DNA of 43,494 bases from an uncultured Prevotella sp. (GTDB taxonomy: Bacteria; Bacteroidota; Bacteroidia; Bacteroidales; Bacteroidaceae). The stretch spans positions 1 through 43,494 of the forward strand of contig CALUEY010000042.1 in NCBI GenBank assembly GCA_944319915.1, written 5' to 3'. This document shows, piece by piece, positions 38,943 to 43,494 of this stretch. The position numbers and the translations under genes were made by a program. The notes beneath the pieces were generated by a model. That model was not told where the DNA came from, did not search any database, and worked only from the letters and a program-made list of their open reading frames with translations. Within the stretch, counting starts at the first letter, position 1, and every line of letters starts with the position of its first letter.

Positions 38943-41900
38943 TTATACGCATTCTTTAAGGTCATCGATGAAGAGAAGCACACGGTTGCGCACATTCACG
39001 TCGCTCACCCCACTGTCAAAGTCAAGCGACAATATATTCAGTTCTGGATAAAGCCTCTTTATGCGCTTTTCTATGCCCTTCGACACGATGTGATTGGCAA
39101 TGCAGCCAAATGGCTGAAGGCTAACCACGTGCGTCACGCCACGCTTGGCCATAGAGAGAATCTCGCCAGGCAGCAGCCATCCCTCGCCAAACTGCGCGCA
39201 AAGTGTTATCACACTCTTGGCCTCGCCAGCCTCTTCAAATATATCCGCAAGCGGAGCAAAGAAGCGAAAGCGGCTTCCCACAGCGTTGGCACGGGCAATT
39301 TGCTTTTTCACCAAGGCATACGCAAACTTCATGAGCCAGCCCGGCACGTGATGGCGCTCAAGGCCGCACTCCGCGTTTACCTTGCCATTGACGAACGCCT
39401 GCATGAAAAAGTCGGTGAGCATAGGCGGCACCACCTCTATGCCTTGCTCCGTAAGCCAGTTAGTCAAGTCTTTTTGCGCAAACGGGTTAAACTTCAAGAA
39501 TATCTCCCCCACCACCCCGACACGTGGTGCCGGGCGATCTGTGACAATGCCGTCGAATGCCTCCACCGCCTCGGAAAGGCTATGCCAAAGTGCTGATGTA
39601 TCATTGGCTTCGATGGCTTTCGTGGCCTCGTCAAGGTAAAAGTCACGCAAACGCGCTGCCATCCCTTTCTCTTTCTCCCTCACGGCTGAAGCGTAATAGA
39701 ACTTGGCAATACAGTCGCTGTATAGCAGCGAGGCAATTACAATGCGCAGTATCTTTGGCCAGTTCATGCTGAAACCGGGCTGGTTGTTGCTGATGCCTGA
39801 GCCGGCAGAAAGTGAGATGACCGGCACACCATCGTATCCGGCTTCAGCCAAGGCACGCTTGATAAGCGGGATATAGTTCGACGCGCGGCATTGCCCGCCC
39901 GTCTGGGTCATGATTACCGCCGTGTCATCTGGGTTGTAATGCCCAGACTTAAAGGCTTTCACAATGTCGCCAACAATGAGTGTTGCCGGATAACATATCT
40001 CGTTGTTGGCATACTTAAGGCCAAATTCGGCTGAAAGGGTGTCGCTTACCGGCAAGTTCTCTACCTCATAACCTGCCCTTCGCATCAGTGCAGGTATGAG
40101 CGGAGATATGAATGGAGTGAAAAACGGGGCAATAATCTTGCGCCTGCGGTCTGCTTTGCCGAACGCAGGAGTGCCTACAGACGACCCGGAAACAGCCTTG
40201 CCGCCTCCTTGCAATGAAAACTTCATACTGTCGATGACCGACCGCACCCTCAACTTTATGGAGCCGAGATTGCTCACATCGTCAATCTTCAACAAGGTAA
40301 GCGACTTTCCGTGCAACTTAAGGAGGCTGCGAATTTCGTCGGTAAGGAATGCATCGGGGCCGCATCCGAACGAAGTCATCTGCATAAACTGAACGTTTGC
40401 ACCTTGTCGTCCAGCCCATTCGGCTGCTTTCAAGATGCGGTTTGCATAAGCCCACTGCGACACAAAGTTGACATTTGCCACCGTTTCTGTACTACAGCGC
40501 ACAATGTCGTCGGTAATTACATCAACCCCCATTGACGCTATCATGTCAGAAAGCTTGTGCTGTATGAGCGGGTCTGAGTGGTAAGGACGGCCTGCAAGCA
40601 ACACCACCAGCCGCTTTCCGCAGTTCGCGACAAGCAGTTGGCGGTTATAGTCCATAAGCTCTCGGCCAAACCGGTCAAACTCATCCATGGCCTCGGCAAA
40701 GGCTTTCTTGACTGTGCTGCCTGCAATGCCAAACTGCGACAGATATTCGGCGCACTGCCGATAGAGCAGCTTGCGATCTTTGAAAGTTATTGCCGGGGAG
40801 TCCACAGGCGTTCCACCAGCCTGCACACTCCTCACCACCTCGGAATAGCCAGACACCACAGGGCAGTTATAACTGTTCTGCCCGCCTTCGAGTTTCTCGT
40901 AAACCACAAACGGCATGAATATGCGGTCAGCGCCCTTATCCTGCAGGTTGGCAATATGGCTGTGGACAAGTTTGGCCGGGAAACAGATGTTGTCGGACAT
41001 TACAAGGCGCGCACACGATTCGTACTCATGGAGAGATGATGCGTCGGACAGCACCACCTGCAGGCCGCAACGCGAAAAAAGAGTATGCCAAAAGGGGTAT
41101 TCCTCGTACATATTGAGGCAGCGTGGCAGACCGATGGCAGCTACGGGAGATTCCACATGGATGTCGCGGTCGAACAGTTTCGCCAGTTTGTGTGCATAGG
41201 CATTTGTTCCCGGCTCAACTTTTGCTCCCGTATTGGTGAACACACGCTCGCATCGGTTGCCCGAAAAATAGCGATTGCCGCCTGCAAAAGAGTATGCAGT
41301 GACAAGGCATCCGTTCTCGCAGCCATGGCAGTGAAGACGCCTCGTTGCCGAGGCCGAACCGCCAAGCAGGTCTGCCAGAGGCTTGGCGCAACCGCCGTTG
41401 GCTTTTGCGTAGAGGGCGCACCCCATGGCTCCCATCAGTTCGGGGCAGGCGCTGCGATGCACCTCGCGCCCTATAAGTTTCTCGAAAGCGCGCACCACAG
41501 CGTCATTGCGCATGGTGCCGCCCTGCACAACTACGTGTTCGCCAAGCTCCTCGGGGCCTTTAAGGCGGAGCACCTTATATAGACAGTTCTTCACAACCGA
41601 ATATGCCAGCCCCGCAGCTATGTCACCGACAGTGGCACCTTCGCGCAAAGCCTGCTTCACCTTTGAGTTCATGAACACTGTGCAACGTGTACCCAAATCG
41701 CACGGAACCGCAGCACGGCAAGCCTCGGCCGCAAAATCGGCAACCGAAAGACCAAGCGACTTGGCGAAAGTCTCGATGAACGAGCCGCAACCAGACGAGC
41801 AAGCCTCGTTTATTTCGATGCGGGTTATCACTCCGCCATCAACGAACATAGCCTTCATGTCCTGCCCGCCTATGTCGAGTATGAATGAAACATCTGGTGC

Positions 41901-43139
41901 AATATGTCGCGCAGCCATGTAGTGAGCCATGGTCTCGATGATGCCATGGCCCAGACCAAAGGCAGCCTTTAGCAGATTCTCGCCATAACCGGTTGAACAG
42001 CTACCCATAACGACGGCCTCGCAACCGGCCTTCCGGCAGCTGCGGGCCAACTGTTCAAGCCCTTTGCGGGCTGTGCCAACAGGGTCTCCGTCGTTGTTAT
42101 GGTAATAGCAGAACACCATTTTCCCATCGCTATCGAGCGCTACGACCTTTGTTGTCGTTGAGCCAGAATCAATGCCGACATACAGTTCCTGCCGGCCCGG
42201 ACGCAACTGCGGGGCGGCTGTTTGTTCCACCGCCATGCGGCGCAGCCACTCAGCGTGCTCGCCATCATTGGCAAAAATCGGTTCGAGTCCACCTTTTTGC
42301 ATGCCCCGCACCCCGCCGAGCTTGTTAACAGCCGCCGCCAAAGCCTTGATGCTCGTCACACCCCCGCCCTCTGAGGCCAATGCAGCACCAAGGGCAGGCA
42401 ACAGATGGCCAGCCTCCGGCACCACGGTGTCGGTCTCCTGCAATCCAAGATAGTCGGCAAAGGCATGGCGCAAAGACGGCAGGAAAGTCAGCGGGCCACC
42501 GCAGAAAAGTATGGGAGGCTCTATGTCGCACCCATGAGCCAAGGTTGTGACAACCTGCACTGCCACGGCATGGAACACCGAGGCGGCGATGTCGCCACGT
42601 GGAGTGTTGGCCGCCATGAGGTTCTGCACGTCGGTCTTGCTGAATACCCCACATCGCGACGCTATGGGATGCACCTCGCCGCCAACTGCGGCAAGCTCTC
42701 CAAGGCGGGCTGTGTCTACGCCGAGCAGTATGGCCATCTGGTCTATGAACGCTCCGGTGCCGCCGGCGCAGTTGCTGTTCATCCTAAGGTCTGAGGCACG
42801 GCCACCATCGAAGAACACCACCTTGGCATCCTCGCCGCCAATGTCAATCATTGTACGCACCTCAGGATAGCCTTTCTGCACAGCACGAGTGGCGGCCACT
42901 ACCTCCTGAACAAACGGCAGCCCGAGGCGCTCGGCCACGCCCATGCCCACAGAACCGGTAAGGCAAAGGGCGACATCGGCGTTGCCAGTGCGCTTCTCCA
43001 GCTCATTTATATAATCTGCAAGCACCTCGCTGACCTTGGCGTTGTGCCTGCGGTAATCGCCATACAGCTGCCTCCCGCTCTCATCCAAAGCCACTATTTT
43101 GGCCGTTGTGGAGCCTATGTCTATGCCTAATCGTATCAT
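38943..43139 (-). CDS. Giant 2-hydroxyacyl-CoA dehydratase activase-type protein
   Basis: This 1398-residue protein has two tandem BadF/BadG/BcrA/HgdC-type ASKHA ATPase domains. The first (about 1-265) has LGIDIGSTTAKIVALDESG and the cluster cysteines C124 (SNCAGGTGAFIDQ) and C163. The second (about 318-580) has VGIDSGSTTTKVVALDSDG, C447 (NEACSSGCGSFIE) and C486. A Cys-rich CHGCENGC (604-611) leads into a DUF2229 region (about 665-890) with LPRCLNMYEEYPFW and SDNICFPAKLVH. A C-terminal HgdB-like part includes GGQCRASNYIPLIKRAL. HgdC-type activases hydrolyse ATP to inject an electron into 2-hydroxyacyl-CoA dehydratases through a [4Fe-4S] cluster. The substrate of these large fusions is not established. 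Confidence 0.9.
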   Translation of the reverse strand: MIRLGIDIGSTTAKIVALDESGRQLYGDYRRHNAKVSEVLADYINELEKRTGNADVALCLTGSVGMGVAERLGLPFVQEVVAATRAVQKGYPEVRTMIDIGGEDAKVVFFDGGRASDLRMNSNCAGGTGAFIDQMAILLGVDTARLGELAAVGGEVHPIASRCGVFSKTDVQNLMAANTPRGDIAASVFHAVAVQVVTTLAHGCDIEPPILFCGGPLTFLPSLRHAFADYLGLQETDTVVPEAGHLLPALGAALASEGGGVTSIKALAAAVNKLGGVRGMQKGGLEPIFANDGEHAEWLRRMAVEQTAAPQLRPGRQELYVGIDSGSTTTKVVALDSDGKMVFCYYHNNDGDPVGTARKGLEQLARSCRKAGCEAVVMGSCSTGYGENLLKAAFGLGHGIIETMAHYMAARHIAPDVSFILDIGGQDMKAMFVDGGVITRIEINEACSSGCGSFIETFAKSLGLSVADFAAEACRAAVPCDLGTRCTVFMNSKVKQALREGATVGDIAAGLAYSVVKNCLYKVLRLKGPEELGEHVVVQGGTMRNDAVVRAFEKLIGREVHRSACPELMGAMGCALYAKANGGCAKPLADLLGGSASATRRLHCHGCENGCLVTAYSFAGGNRYFSGNRCERVFTNTGAKVEPGTNAYAHKLAKLFDRDIHVESPVAAIGLPRCLNMYEEYPFWHTLFSRCGLQVVLSDASSLHEYESCARLVMSDNICFPAKLVHSHIANLQDKGADRIFMPFVVYEKLEGGQNSYNCPVVSGYSEVVRSVQAGGTPVDSPAITFKDRKLLYRQCAEYLSQFGIAGSTVKKAFAEAMDEFDRFGRELMDYNRQLLVANCGKRLVVLLAGRPYHSDPLIQHKLSDMIASMGVDVITDDIVRCSTETVANVNFVSQWAYANRILKAAEWAGRQGANVQFMQMTSFGCGPDAFLTDEIRSLLKLHGKSLTLLKIDDVSNLGSIKLRVRSVIDSMKFSLQGGGKAVSGSSVGTPAFGKADRRRKIIAPFFTPFISPLIPALMRRAGYEVENLPVSDTLSAEFGLKYANNEICYPATLIVGDIVKAFKSGHYNPDDTAVIMTQTGGQCRASNYIPLIKRALAEAGYDGVPVISLSAGSGISNNQPGFSMNWPKILRIVIASLLYSDCIAKFYYASAVREKEKGMAARLRDFYLDEATKAIEANDTSALWHSLSEAVEAFDGIVTDRPAPRVGVVGEIFLKFNPFAQKDLTNWLTEQGIEVVPPMLTDFFMQAFVNGKVNAECGLERHHVPGWLMKFAYALVKKQIARANAVGSRFRFFAPLADIFEEAGEAKSVITLCAQFGEGWLLPGEILSMAKRGVTHVVSLQPFGCIANHIVSKGIEKRIKRLYPELNILSLDFDSGVSDVNVRNRVLLFIDDLKECV

Positions 43140-43159
43140 CAGTCAATTGTTAGTTTCCA

Positions 43160-43181
43160 TGTCTGACACTGTTGTCAGACA
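43160..43181. promoter_or_regulatory. Perfect palindromic operator for the TetR regulator
   Basis: TGTCTGACA-N4-TGTCAGACA is a perfect 9-bp inverted repeat with a four-base spacer. It abuts the -7 box at 43182-43189, so it covers the expected transcription start and sits 20-40 bases upstream of the activase ATG. Size, symmetry and place are typical of a TetR-family operator; the assignment to the operon's own TetR is inference. Confidence 0.75.
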
Positions 43182-43189
43182 CAAAAGTA
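43182..43189 (-). promoter_or_regulatory. -7 promoter box of the activase-TetR operon
   Basis: On the minus strand this reads TACTTTTG (TAnnTTTG), immediately upstream of the palindrome. A TTTG further upstream is only 12 bases away, so the -33 element is unclear. Confidence 0.65.
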
Positions 43190-43341
43190 TGAAAAAAGGC
43201 GCAAACGCCACCGATACCTAAACCTCTTTAAACATTGATTAGCTACCGTTAACAATACACCGACCGCCCCGAATGCTATAGGAAGATGCGGGAAAACACA
43301 CAGGAAGTAATGATTTTTCACTGATTGAGGTCATTATTGTT

Positions 43342-43450
43342 AAATCACTGAATATCAAACGTTTATCAGTATGTATGATACCGCATTGCAAAACAGCCCG
43401 TTTGAGCCTGCCAAACAGCCTGTATTCTAAGACTTAAGCAAGTATTTTGT
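43342..43450 (+). repeat. Phased palindrome array, copy D (short)
   Basis: Two clear units are centred at 43397 (GCAAAACAG-C-CCGTTTGAG) and 43419 (GCCAAACAG-C-CTGTATTCT), 22 bases apart. The head CCGCATTG precedes the first. The end TTAAGCAAGTATTTTGTG resembles the last part of the tails of B and C. Upstream, AAATCACTGAATATCAAACG (from 43342) resembles their middle tail segment, as though a decayed copy lay in front. Direction is the same as in A, B and C. Confidence 0.75.
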
Positions 43451-43494
43451 GTTAAAGTTCTGGTTAAGAAATATTAAAACGGCCACACTTCAGA

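Noticed and set aside
38811-39596. 261-residue plus-strand frame
   Set aside because: It is antisense to the TetR and activase genes, both of which have unmistakable family motifs.
1-43494. tRNA, rRNA and riboswitch genes
   Set aside because: I looked in the gene-free stretches for cloverleaf-like ends (GGTTCRA, CCA) and for familiar riboswitch cores and saw none. A covariance-model search would be needed to exclude divergent ones.

Overview
The window looks like a chromosomal segment of a Bacteroidales bacterium, most likely Prevotellaceae. The signs are Bacteroidetes-type promoters (-7 box TAnnTTTG, sometimes with TTG/TTTG about 19 bases upstream), few Shine-Dalgarno sequences, an S16 protein with a long A/K/E-rich tail, a complete Bat (aerotolerance) operon, DUF4491, DUF4923 and DUF2027 proteins, a COX24-like micro-protein beside HU, and a very large 2-hydroxyacyl-CoA dehydratase activase-type protein. 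The genus is inference. I see no tRNA, rRNA, IS element, prophage or CRISPR array.

Layout. 1-0.95 kb: end of an unknown gene, a DUF4491 membrane protein, rlmH and a tiny overlapping ORF. 1.0-5.65 kb: a four-gene plus-strand surface-glycan cluster (DUF6056-like membrane protein, two GT2 enzymes, one GT4-like enzyme). 5.8-7.2 kb: rpsP and a DUF4923 exported protein (minus). 7.5-21.1 kb: a long minus-strand run, read as moxR, DUF58, a BatD-like protein, batA, a batB-batC fusion, a batD-batE fusion, PAP2 phosphatase, then (after a repeat element) queA, DUF2027-Smr and nadE. 21.4-24.0 kb: rlmD and an OprP/O-like porin (plus). 24.1-27.2 kb: an AlkD-like HEAT protein, then dipeptidyl peptidase III translationally coupled to an HTH-only AraC regulator (minus). 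28.1-30.4 kb: HU, a 29-residue COX24/mS38-like protein and RNase E/G (plus). 30.5-33.4 kb: an AlaX editing protein (minus), trmD and DUF805 (plus), and a patatin (minus) convergent with DUF805. 33.5-37.6 kb: an M24 aminopeptidase, a C1B aminopeptidase and a class A beta-lactamase (plus). 37.7-43.2 kb: a HIT protein (minus) and a 1398-residue CoA-activase-type protein with a TetR regulator in the same operon (minus), preceded by a perfect palindromic operator.

The most unusual signal is a family of four dispersed intergenic elements (about 11.87, 27.62, 36.43 and 43.38 kb). Each is an array of imperfect palindromes close to GCAAAACRG-N-CCGTTTTGC whose centres are exactly 22 bases apart: four units in three copies, two clear units in the fourth. 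A partly conserved head (CGCATYG) and tail (around AAACCACTGA..ATCAA) give each copy a direction, and all four point the same way on the chromosome whatever the direction of the neighbouring genes. Exact two-helical-turn phasing suggests a protein-binding array or chromosome-organising element, though RNA roles remain open.

Other points of interest are the paired Bat fusions, the TetR operator overlapping the likely transcription start of the giant activase operon, an apparently leaderless trmD, a terminator for DUF805 embedded in the antisense coding sequence of the patatin gene, and micro-genes of 28-29 codons.
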